Assembly (NCBI GenBank): GCA_049792875.1
Contig: JBARBI010000347.1
Coordinates: 1-9,992, forward strand
Origin: Sulfotelmatobacter sp049792875
GTDB lineage: Bacteria; Acidobacteriota; Terriglobia; Terriglobales; Acidobacteriaceae
Reading direction: 5' to 3'
DNA: 9,992 bases
The notes under the pieces are model-generated. The model had not been told where the DNA came from and made no database searches. It saw only the letters and a program-made list of their open reading frames with translations. Shown here in pieces: positions 1-5,708 of the stretch; within the stretch, counting starts at the first letter, position 1; every line of letters starts with the position of its first letter. Made by a program: the position numbers and the translations under genes.

Positions 1-1
1 C

Positions 2-91
2 GACATCTATGGCGAGTGGCGCTATGTGCACGGCAAGCGCAGCGGCATCACCACCGACTTTCGGTCCATTACCATCGGCGTGCGCTGGTGA
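2..91 (+). CDS. C-terminal end of an outer-membrane beta-barrel-like protein (partial)
   Basis: An open frame enters from the left edge and gives 29 residues before a TGA stop at 89-91. The end reads as alternating polar and hydrophobic residues (YGEWRYVHGK, then FRSITIGVRW) and finishes on a tryptophan. That pattern suits the last two strands of an outer-membrane beta-barrel, whose final residue is commonly aromatic. The start and most of the protein lie outside the window, so the family cannot be named. The gene converges on pqqE with 27 bp between the stops. A chance open frame of this length is possible, but the C-terminal signature makes a real gene more likely. Confidence 0.5.
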   Translation, partial: DIYGEWRYVHGKRSGITTDFRSITIGVRW

Positions 92-118
92 ATGGTGTCG
101 CAGTTTGTATCACCCAGA

Positions 119-1252
119 TTATTCGGCCTTCGTCCGGTAACTCCACAGATCATTGGTCTGCTTCTGCAGGTGCACGAACGACGATGCCGGAACAGGCCGC
201 GCCATGGTCGCTCCGGAATTCGCTTCGCGCACGGCCGCCTCGACGATCGCATGCGACGGCGCCAGTGAGCATGCCGGATCGGTCATGGTGGCGTCCCCGG
301 CCAGTAAAAATGCCTGGCAGCGGCAGCCCCCGAAGTCTTCCGCCCGACGAGGGCAACTGCGGCACGGTTCGGGCATCCACTCTTCGCCTCGGAAGCGGCG
401 GAACGACGGCGATTCCTGCCAGATCCACTCCAGTGTTTTTTCGCGCGTACTCTCAAATGACAAGCCGGGAAGTACTTCCGCGGCATGGCAGGGAAGAACT
501 TTGCCAGCGGGATTGATCAGCATCAATCTTCGTCCCCACCCTCCCATGCAGGCTTTGGGATACTTCGCATAATAGTCGGGCACAACGGAATCGATACGAA
601 TCCGACCGGCAAGACGCCTCTCTGCTTCAGCGACGATCGCAACGGCCCCGTCCAGCTGGGCGTGCGTGGGCAGCAGGGCAGCGCGGTTCGCCAGCGCCCA
701 TCCGTAATACTGCGTGTGGGCGATCTCGACGCGCTCCGGGTTCAGTTGCTCGATGAACGCGATCATCTCCTCCAGGTGGTCGAGGTTTTGCCGGTGGACA
801 ACCAGGTTCACGGTGAAGGCAATCTTGTGCCGGCGAATGGCCCGCGACAGTTCGATCTTGTGAGCGTGCGCTTTGGCGCCGGCAATCCAGTTCGCGGCCT
901 CTTCCCGCGAATCCTGAAAGCTGATCTGGATGTGATCGAGTCCAGCGGAGACCAGCGTCTGCAATCGCTGCTCGTTAAGCCCGATGCCCGACGTGATGAG
1001 GTTGGTGTAGAGTCCCGCGGCGCGCGCGGCAGAGATCAGTTCGGTCAGATCAATCCGAGCCAGCGGTTCGCCGCCCGTGAAGTGCGCGTGCAGCATGCCG
1101 AGTTTGCCCGACTGCTGGAAGATGCTGGTCCACTCTCCAGTGGAGAGTTCCGATTGCGTGCCCGCCAGTTCCAGCGGGTTTGAGCAATAGACGCAGTGCA
1201 GCGGACAGCGGTGGGTCAGTTCGGCGATGAGGGCGAGAGGGTTGGGAGTCAT
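119..1252 (-). CDS. pqqE: PqqE, radical SAM/SPASM PqqA Glu-Tyr crosslinking enzyme
   Basis: This 377-residue protein catalyses the first committed step of PQQ synthesis: a radical C-C bond between the Glu and Tyr side chains of PqqA, using S-adenosylmethionine and iron-sulfur clusters in the cytosol. The radical SAM motif is C16-x3-C20-x2-C23, followed by GGEP at 60-63. The C-terminal SPASM region has all seven expected cysteines (C235, C255, C297, C300, C310, C312, C328) within typical PqqE segments such as CMGGWGRR, VLPCHAAE and GGCRCQA. Length is normal for the family. The ATG at 1250-1252 is the only plausible start, because an in-frame TAG lies nine codons upstream. No clear Shine-Dalgarno sequence precedes it. 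It is the last gene of pqqBCDE, 71 bp after pqqD, and works with PqqD as its peptide chaperone. Confidence 0.97.
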   Translation of the reverse strand: MTPNPLALIAELTHRCPLHCVYCSNPLELAGTQSELSTGEWTSIFQQSGKLGMLHAHFTGGEPLARIDLTELISAARAAGLYTNLITSGIGLNEQRLQTLVSAGLDHIQISFQDSREEAANWIAGAKAHAHKIELSRAIRRHKIAFTVNLVVHRQNLDHLEEMIAFIEQLNPERVEIAHTQYYGWALANRAALLPTHAQLDGAVAIVAEAERRLAGRIRIDSVVPDYYAKYPKACMGGWGRRLMLINPAGKVLPCHAAEVLPGLSFESTREKTLEWIWQESPSFRRFRGEEWMPEPCRSCPRRAEDFGGCRCQAFLLAGDATMTDPACSLAPSHAIVEAAVREANSGATMARPVPASSFVHLQKQTNDLWSYRTKAE

Positions 1253-1263
1253 GAGTAGTCGTG

Positions 1264-1280
1264 GTAGCGGAGCTGGCTAC
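1264..1280 (-). repeat. Small inverted repeat in the pqqD-pqqE spacer
   Basis: The arms GTAGC (1264-1268) and GCTAC (1276-1280) flank a 7-nt loop. The structure ends about 11 nt before the pqqE start on the minus strand. It occupies the place where a ribosome binding site would be expected, and no Shine-Dalgarno-like sequence is seen there. It could be a small mRNA structure affecting pqqE translation, or chance: five base pairs are weak evidence. Confidence 0.3.
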
Positions 1281-1323
1281 GTCTCTTGTGTGCTGCCCAG
1301 GGAGAATGCAAACGTCTTTACCT

Positions 1324-1599
1324 CTAATAATCAACGATTCTCTTGCGCTGCAACTGCTCCAGGAACTGGCTGATGTCGTCACGAATCTTCGCTGGATCCG
1401 CCGTACCGAACTGCTGCTGCAATTCCGCGATGATCTCACCGAAAGTGCGCTGGCCGTCACAACGCTCCAGCACCTGCCGTCCCGTGCCCTGCAGTTTAAG
1501 GGCGCCTTCGGGGAGCAGGATGACGCGATCCTCTGCGCTCCCGCCCCAACGGCATCCGACGGCAAGGCGGGGCTGGCTGGTGTCTCCGGGAGGCGCCAT
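1324..1599 (-). CDS. pqqD: PqqD, PQQ peptide chaperone (RiPP recognition element)
   Basis: This 91-residue protein is a small winged-helix peptide-binding protein that holds PqqA and presents it to PqqE. Family features are visible: an N-terminal PRLA segment, an LLPEGALKL strand (28-36), then VLERCDGQRTFGEIIAEL (43-60), matching the usual 'L..CDG..t..eI...L' pattern, and a helical C-terminus. The start is ATG at 1597-1599, supported by AAGGAG at 1607-1612 with 7-nt spacing. The pqqC stop lies inside this leader, 2 bp before the start, which implies translational coupling. The same frame stays open far upstream across pqqC, but that part is antisense-free shadow sequence and not a fusion. Confidence 0.95.
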   Translation of the reverse strand: MAPPGDTSQPRLAVGCRWGGSAEDRVILLPEGALKLQGTGRQVLERCDGQRTFGEIIAELQQQFGTADPAKIRDDISQFLEQLQRKRIVDY

Positions 1600-1601
1600 C
1601 G

Positions 1602-2369
1602 TCAGGCTCCTTCTTCCTTCATGAGAAACGCACCCGGCGGGGGCCAACCGGGCTGCACGTAGGCAAAATACAGCGCGTCGAGTTGCGCCCACAAGATGTC
1701 GCACTTGTCGCGCAGCGCCTGGATGGCAAGTTCCTGCTCGGCCCTCGTCTTCGCATTCTCGTAGACGTAGTGGATGGCGAAGTTGGCATCTTCTGGAGCT
1801 TGGGTCAAGCGCGCCTCGAAATAATCCAAACCACCCGAGAGCCACGGATAATGCTGGCGGAGTTTCTCCATGCGCAACGAGATCAGGTCGCGGGAGAACA
1901 GCTCGGTCAGCGACGACGCGACCGCTTCCAGCAGGCTGCGGCTGCGCACGATGTTGAGGTATTCGTTGACGGCGAAACGTGTAGCCGGAAGGATTCCGGT
2001 CCCCGCTCGAACCTGGTCGGCGCTCAGCCCAGTCGCTTCGGCGAGCTTCAGCCAGCGCTTGATCCCGCCTTCGCTGGTTGCGTCGCCGTCGTGATCGACC
2101 ACGCGCTTGCGCCAGGCCCGGCGAAACACCGGATCGGGGCCGCGCGACAGGACAATCGAATCCTTGATGGGGATGATGCTCTGGTAGTAGTAGCGGTTCA
2201 AAGCCCAGGCTTGGAGTTGTCCGCGGCTGAGGCGGCCTTCGTGCATCATGAGGTGGAAGGGATGCTGATGGTGATAACGTTCTTCGCCAACGGCCCGCAA
2301 ATGGGCGCGTAGCCCTTCGAAAGAAAGCGGGCTTGCGTCCGGATTTGCTTCTACAGATCGAACGTCCAT
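1602..2369 (-). CDS. pqqC: PqqC, pyrroloquinoline-quinone synthase
   Basis: PqqC is a cofactor-free oxidase that carries out the last step of PQQ synthesis: ring closure and an eight-electron oxidation with O2. This 255-residue, all-helical protein shows the family landmarks RYHHQHPFH (31-39), NRYYYQ (59-64), IPIKD (66-70), DHDG (92-95), GGIKRWL (101-107), SSLTELF (152-158), HYPWL (173-177) and DILWAQLDA (224-232). I chose ATG 2367-2369 because GGAGG at 2374-2378 stands 4 nt before it; a longer start at 2390 would put that site inside the gene. It overlaps the end of pqqB by 19 bp. By recalled alignment with the Klebsiella enzyme, the position of catalytic His154 is Ile163 here, while the Arg157, Tyr175 and Arg179 equivalents remain. 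Confidence 0.96.
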   Translation of the reverse strand: MDVRSVEANPDASPLSFEGLRAHLRAVGEERYHHQHPFHLMMHEGRLSRGQLQAWALNRYYYQSIIPIKDSIVLSRGPDPVFRRAWRKRVVDHDGDATSEGGIKRWLKLAEATGLSADQVRAGTGILPATRFAVNEYLNIVRSRSLLEAVASSLTELFSRDLISLRMEKLRQHYPWLSGGLDYFEARLTQAPEDANFAIHYVYENAKTRAEQELAIQALRDKCDILWAQLDALYFAYVQPGWPPPGAFLMKEEGA

Positions 2370-3295
2370 CCATCCTCCGCGATTTCCCAACCCGAGTCGC
2401 GCACCCGGCGGTATTCGGGACCGGCCTCATTCAGCATGGGATTCGTGTTGTTGATGTGCACATAGATTTTACGTGGATGGCGCAGTCCCGCCAACATGTG
2501 GAGGCTGCCTTCTGCCGACCAGACAGGGACGTGTCCCATTTGCCGCGCGGTCTGCCCACTGCGTTGAATGCGGATCAGTTCATCGTCGCTCCAGAAGGTG
2601 CCGTCGAACAGCAGCACGTCGGCCGCTTCAAATTCCTCGAGCAGAGCGGCGTCGATCTGCGGGACTGCGGGCATATACGCGAGACGATTGCCGGAGGGCG
2701 ATTCAACGATCAGGCCCAGCGATGCTTCTCCAACCTTGAGTGTGGATTGGCGTGTCGGCGAAACGTACGCGGGATAGTGCGTACCCAGCGAGAGCGCGCG
2801 GCAACATAATCCAGAATCTTCGCCGGAGGGACTTTGCAGCAAGAATATATCTCCCGGCGCAAAGACGGTCCAGGTCGCCTGGTCTGGAACGCGCTGCAGC
2901 ATGGCGAACATCGAATTGTCTTCGCAGAGAATGCGGCGGATGGGATCAGTTGCGTGCACCCGGAGCGGTTGCAATTCGCGCAGCAGGAGCAGGCCGAGCG
3001 CGTGGTCGATGTCAGCATTGGCCAGAACTGCTCCTGCGATGGGTGATTGGCGGAGACCGTCCGCGCGAGTCTGCTCCCGCGGATGCAGTTCGGGAGTGGA
3101 TTCGATTTGCGCGCGCAGATCCGGAGAAGCTCCGAAGAGAAACCATGAGTTGGAATCGGCGCTAATTGCGAGTTGCGCCTGAGTGCGGGCTTTGCCTTGG
3201 AAGGTGCCGATGCGCACGGCGCGGCAGTTAGGGCAGGCGCAATTCCACTGGGGGAATCCTCCGCCAGCGGCCGAGCCGAGAATCTTCACGCGCAT
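2351..3295 (-). CDS. pqqB: PqqB, PQQ biosynthesis metallo-beta-lactamase-fold protein
   Basis: PqqB has a metallo-beta-lactamase fold and has been proposed to hydroxylate the tyrosine part of the crosslinked Glu-Tyr intermediate between the PqqE and PqqC steps. The 314-residue sequence begins with the family hallmark MRVKILGSAAGGGFPQWNC, followed by a cysteine group (C19, C21, C24) that binds structural zinc in the family. NADIDHALGLL (93-103) carries the family's altered metal-site motif. The C-terminal HINNTNPML (280-288) is nearly invariant. Length is normal. The start ATG at 3293-3295 is fixed by the conserved N-terminus, yet only a CT-rich stretch with no Shine-Dalgarno sequence precedes it. 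It is the first gene of the cluster, and its stop lies inside pqqC. Confidence 0.97.
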   Translation of the reverse strand: MRVKILGSAAGGGFPQWNCACPNCRAVRIGTFQGKARTQAQLAISADSNSWFLFGASPDLRAQIESTPELHPREQTRADGLRQSPIAGAVLANADIDHALGLLLLRELQPLRVHATDPIRRILCEDNSMFAMLQRVPDQATWTVFAPGDIFLLQSPSGEDSGLCCRALSLGTHYPAYVSPTRQSTLKVGEASLGLIVESPSGNRLAYMPAVPQIDAALLEEFEAADVLLFDGTFWSDDELIRIQRSGQTARQMGHVPVWSAEGSLHMLAGLRHPRKIYVHINNTNPMLNEAGPEYRRVRDSGWEIAEDGWTFDL

Positions 3296-3355
3296 GATTA
3301 GGGAGTGTAGCAGCCGCGACCGGACTTCCCGACTGGAACAGAATCCACTCTTTCA

Positions 3356-3392
3356 TGCCCGCATCCTCGCAAGCCGCGCGAGTAAGCGGGCA
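3356..3392 (-). promoter_or_regulatory. Two-part stem-loop in the putative pqqB leader
   Basis: An outer stem of 7 bp (TGCCCGC 3356-3362 with GCGGGCA 3386-3392) encloses a 3-by-3 internal loop and an inner stem of 5 bp (CTCGC 3366-3370 with GCGAG 3378-3382) around a 7-nt loop. It ends about 60 nt before the pqqB ATG when read on the minus strand, and no U-run follows, so it does not look like a simple terminator. It may be a leader structure that affects pqqB expression or mRNA stability, or an extragenic palindrome. The pairing is seen directly; the role is inference. Confidence 0.45.
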
Positions 3393-3490
3393 CCGAATCA
3401 ATCAATTAGAACTGAGCCCGGGCGTGCGATAAGCGGTGGGGATGACAGAACTTGCAAGGTTTATGCGGCTTTGGTGCAGGAAAAGTGAAA

Positions 3491-3685
3491 ATGTGTGCAT
3501 GGTTTAAGAGTGTTTGGGCAGAGAACCACGTTTTCTATTGCGCTGGCGTGGAGTTAGGGAGATACTCGAAATGCCCGCTTGGTGCGGGCTCCAGCCTTCC
3601 CCCGCCCTCCCCAAAAATTCCTTCCGGTTTAGACCCTCTCAAAGCGGCGCGAGCCCCATTTACGGATCGACAAGACCAAATCTAG
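3491..3685 (+). CDS. Small ORF with a PqqA-like core (speculative)
   Basis: This 64-codon ORF starts at ATG 3491 with AGGAA at 3478-3482, eight nt upstream. Residues 17-25 read C-A-G-V-E-L-G-R-Y, which places Glu21 and Tyr25 in the E-x3-Y spacing crosslinked in PqqA. A Trp-Ala pair lies eight residues before the Cys. The known Methylorubrum PqqA has CVGMEVTSY in the same arrangement, with Trp-Ala nine residues before its Cys. Against it: the ORF runs divergently from pqqB rather than ahead of it on the same strand. At 64 residues it is longer than the usual 22-40. Its Pro/Ser-rich tail crosses a hairpin and looks like translated noncoding DNA, and its stop overlaps the PilZ stop. Treat it as a candidate only. 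Confidence 0.22.
   Translation: MCAWFKSVWAENHVFYCAGVELGRYSKCPLGAGSSLPPPSPKIPSGLDPLKAARAPFTDRQDQI
3573..3589. repeat. Hairpin sharing its arm with the pqqB leader stem
   Basis: GCCCGC (3573-3578) and GCGGGC (3584-3589) pair perfectly around a 5-nt loop. The arm, with its upstream AT, gives ATGCCCGC, which also occurs at 3355-3362 in the pqqB leader stem. A pyrimidine-rich stretch follows on the plus strand. It could be a repetitive extragenic palindrome or an RNA element; there is no T-run to make it a clear terminator. Confidence 0.4.
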
Positions 3686-4011
3686 CCTTGACCTGCGGAG
3701 GCGGCACAGCGGAGCGGATCGACGTCCCAGAGCCTTATGTCAGCTGAGATGCTCTCCACGCCGACCTCTCCTTGCATCTCAGAGCCCGCTTTTCCCAACC
3801 ACACGACGCGGAACTGGGCCTTCGTGCCGTGGTATTGGAGATCGACGACATCGCCGGGTTTGAGTTGTGCTCTGACGCCCTGCAATGTCGCGCCGCGGCC
3901 GCTGATGGTGCGCAAGCTGGCGGACTGGGTAAAGGGGTGACCATGGGCGTCCATCCCCCAAATCGTTACGGGAAGCTCGACAGAAACGCGCTGCTGGCGG
4001 CGGCCGTCCAT
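3682..4011 (-). CDS. Small PilZ-domain protein
   Basis: This 109-residue protein looks like a stand-alone PilZ domain, the cyclic-di-GMP receptor fold. The N-terminus has the arginine motif (MDGRRQQR, R4-x3-R8) followed by a beta strand (VSVELPVTIWG). The second binding motif, normally D/N-x-S-x2-G, reads T-I-S-G-R-G at about 35-40, so its first acidic or amide residue is missing. A beta-barrel-like pattern follows (GDVVDLQYHG, AQFRVVWLG, GEVGVES). The ATG at 4009-4011 has GAGG 12 nt upstream, which is rather distant. It lies 134 bp after the Crp/Fnr gene on the same strand. It may act in c-di-GMP signalling through a partner; whether it still binds the nucleotide is uncertain. Confidence 0.8.
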   Translation of the reverse strand: MDGRRQQRVSVELPVTIWGMDAHGHPFTQSASLRTISGRGATLQGVRAQLKPGDVVDLQYHGTKAQFRVVWLGKAGSEMQGEVGVESISADIRLWDVDPLRCAASAGQG

Positions 4012-4145
4012 GAGTGCTGGTCACCTCGTTTGGCTGGCAAGATGTTAGAAGGCGGGGCAGGCGAAACACAGGTAACCGGGGTCACTGGACCGAAGTGTCG
4101 AAAGGTAGTGGCGACGGCGCAAATTTTACTGGCCGTTGCAGTGGG

Positions 4146-4859
4146 CTAGGCTGCCATCCCTTCCAGCGCAGACTTGTTGCAGATTAGAAGCGCGGAGCCT
4201 CTCGATTCGATGAATTGCTTTTTCTTGAAGTCGGAGAACAGGCGGCTGACGGTTTCGCGGCTGGTGCCGATCATCTCCCCGATTTCCTCGTGGGTCAGCA
4301 CCATACGCAACTGCAGGGAATTGCTGGCGTCTCCCCGCTCCGCGGACCAACCCAGAAGCAGTTTGGCAAACCTTTGTCCCGGGGAGCTGATCAATCCCAG
4401 AGTGCGGATTTCCTCATGGGCCGAATAATAGTCGCGGCTGAGCTGCTGGGCCACGCGTAACGCCACTTCCCCAAAGTCGTGCAGAAATAACAACAGCGCG
4501 TCGGAGGAGATAAAGTTCGCCTGCCCCGGTTCCACCATTTCCGCTGTCACCTCGTAGGGTCGGTTGGAAATGGTCGCATTCAATCCCAGCACGTCGCCAT
4601 GCTCGGAAATCTTGGTGATGATGGTTTTGCCGTCGCGCGACGTCGTGGACAGCTTCGCCCTCCCGGTACACAGCACAAATGCTCCTCGCGCCTGCTGGCC
4701 TTCAATGAACAACATGGCGTCGCGGGGATAGACCGCCGCGGAGGTGATGTCGTCGAGTCTTTGCACCGCCGCAGGGGAAAGATTGCAGAAGAGATGCTGC
4801 TCCCGCACCGGGCAGATCGCGCAGTTGTCGAAGATGTTAAGACCGTACGGCGTCTTCAT
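4146..4859 (-). CDS. Crp/Fnr-family transcriptional regulator with N-terminal cysteines
   Basis: A 237-residue DNA-binding regulator of the Crp/Fnr family. An N-terminal cysteine group (C13-x2-C16-x8-C25) precedes a cyclic-nucleotide-binding-type beta-roll (about 35-125), then a long dimer helix and a C-terminal helix-turn-helix (LTHEEIGEMIGTSRETVSRLF, split at about 188-200 and 201-208). The recognition helix carries E-x2-S-R, as in Fnr. A further cysteine, C64, sits in the beta-roll, so four cysteines could ligate an Fe-S cluster, though the spacing differs from E. coli FNR (C-x2-C-x5-C). AAGGA at 4866-4870 with 6-nt spacing supports ATG 4857-4859. The ligand and targets are unknown; oxygen or redox sensing is an inference from the cysteines. 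No TTGAT-N4-ATCAA site is visible upstream. Confidence 0.92.
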   Translation of the reverse strand: MKTPYGLNIFDNCAICPVREQHLFCNLSPAAVQRLDDITSAAVYPRDAMLFIEGQQARGAFVLCTGRAKLSTTSRDGKTIITKISEHGDVLGLNATISNRPYEVTAEMVEPGQANFISSDALLLFLHDFGEVALRVAQQLSRDYYSAHEEIRTLGLISSPGQRFAKLLLGWSAERGDASNSLQLRMVLTHEEIGEMIGTSRETVSRLFSDFKKKQFIESRGSALLICNKSALEGMAA

Positions 4860-5101
4860 AGACGTTCCTTATTTGGTGAAGAAAATACGCCAGCGCCCAC
4901 CGACGTTTCTCTGGCAATGAACTGGGAACAGGATTCCGACAACCCCACCACTTGGGGCAAATGTTAGGCCTGGCAGCCGAGTAGGACTGTTCAGAACTGC
5001 ACACTCTGGCAAATAAATACGTTCGTCGGCGGGACTAGTGGCCTGTCGCAGAGGTTTCGTTACTACGGATGCGCGCTCCGAGGTGCTATATAGTGACCAG
5101 C
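4860..5101. other. Divergent intergenic region between the Crp/Fnr and GNAT genes
   Basis: This region should contain promoters for both divergent genes. It carries a 9-bp direct repeat, CTCTGGCAA, at 4909-4917 and 5004-5012 (start-to-start distance 95 bp). It also has a short palindrome, GTTC-A-GAAC, at 4989-4997 and AT-rich patches near 5011-5019 and 5085-5091. None matches a standard Fnr or Crp operator, and I could not assign a convincing -35/-10 pair. Confidence 0.5.
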
Positions 5102-5554
5102 ATGTCGGCAGGGATAGTCATACGCCGCGCCATGCCTAGTGAGAACGACTCGGTGCACGCGCTGGTGCAGGCCATCGCGGATGAGACCTTTGCGTACCTA
5201 TTCGCGCTTTCGCAAGTGCCGATTGGAGAGGCCAATTGGCTCTCGGCTTGGTTGGCACTCTCGGGAGAAGAGATTGTGGGGGTGACGATGACGCGGGATG
5301 AATGGGTCAGCGATTTGTGGGTTCGTTGCGACAGCCGCAGGATTGGCATCGGTGGGGAGCTACTGGCACATGCCGAACGCGAAATACGCAGCCGTGGACA
5401 TGGCACACTTCGCCTTCGAGTGGTCAAGTCGAATACTCGGGCTGTCGAGTTCTATCAAAATCACGCCTGGAGAGTTCAGCGTGAATTTCCGCATGAGAAG
5501 TTCGGCCATACGATGTTCGAAATGACCAAATCGAGCCACATGCCGCTATCGTGA
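5102..5554 (+). CDS. GNAT-family N-acetyltransferase
   Basis: This 150-residue protein fits a single GNAT domain that transfers an acetyl group from acetyl-CoA to an amine. It opens with IVIRRAMPSEND (5-16). The acetyl-CoA pyrophosphate loop is in VRCDSRRIGIGGELL (74-88), with the R-x2-G-x-G pattern. Motif B follows, with N111 and the FYQNHAW segment (117-123), as in RimI-like members. The substrate cannot be told from sequence. Two earlier in-frame starts exist. GTG 5093 has GAGGT at 5080-5084, eight nt upstream, and may be the true start. ATG 5069 has only a distant GAGG. ATG 5102 is chosen because the domain begins just after it. It stands alone, divergent from the Crp/Fnr gene and converging on the zinc-ribbon gene. 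Confidence 0.88.
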   Translation: MSAGIVIRRAMPSENDSVHALVQAIADETFAYLFALSQVPIGEANWLSAWLALSGEEIVGVTMTRDEWVSDLWVRCDSRRIGIGGELLAHAEREIRSRGHGTLRLRVVKSNTRAVEFYQNHAWRVQREFPHEKFGHTMFEMTKSSHMPLS

Positions 5555-5708
5555 GATTGTGAAAAGAGACTGCCCGGTTTGGGAAAGCGGACGCTGTGAA
5601 GAGGTCGAGCGTGCGGGTTCTCCGGAAAGTCTGTCGCAAGTTACGGCCGACACAAACCTTAGTGGACGGTCGCCGTCTTCTTACCAACGAAATCTCCACG
5701 GCAGGCCA

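Larger units (their letters stand above)
3296..3681. other. 386-bp region upstream of pqqB without a confident gene
   Basis: This stretch separates pqqB from the PilZ gene, both on the minus strand, so it should contain the pqqB promoter and leader. It is also the usual site of pqqA. On the minus strand I find no short peptide with the E-x3-Y crosslink motif after a plausible start. It holds a two-part hairpin (3356-3392), a second hairpin with a similar arm (3573-3589), a pyrimidine-rich stretch (about 3591-3617), and a plus-strand small ORF (3491-3685) described separately. No convincing -35/-10 pair for pqqB was found. Confidence 0.7.

Noticed and set aside
485..1183. 232-codon open frame on the plus strand opposite pqqE
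   Set aside because: It is the antisense shadow of pqqE, whose radical SAM and SPASM motifs are unmistakable; the plus-strand product has no recognisable domain.
1683..2312. 209-codon open frame on the plus strand opposite pqqC
   Set aside because: It lies wholly within pqqC, which has all family motifs; long antisense frames are common in GC-rich coding DNA.
2370..2390. Upstream ATG start for pqqC at 2390
   Set aside because: It would place the GGAGG ribosome site inside the gene and add seven unconserved residues; the ATG at 2369 fits better.
1600..2430. In-frame upstream extension of pqqD suggesting a larger or fused protein
   Set aside because: The extension is out of frame with pqqC, is low-complexity and arginine-rich, and pqqD has a proper ATG with AAGGAG seven nt upstream.
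3305..3357. Minus-strand ATG (3355-3357) as a pqqA start
   Set aside because: The peptide beginning MKEWILFQSG has a promising Trp, but it lacks E-x3-Y, lacks a ribosome site and runs into pqqB out of frame.
3514..3747. Alternative plus-strand frame in the pqqB-PilZ region
   Set aside because: It has no ribosome site or domain similarity and runs antisense into the PilZ gene.
5665..5677. GACGG-TCG-CCGTC hairpin as a terminator for the GNAT gene
   Set aside because: It has only five base pairs, lies 110 nt after the stop and is followed by a weak TTCTT, so it is not convincing.
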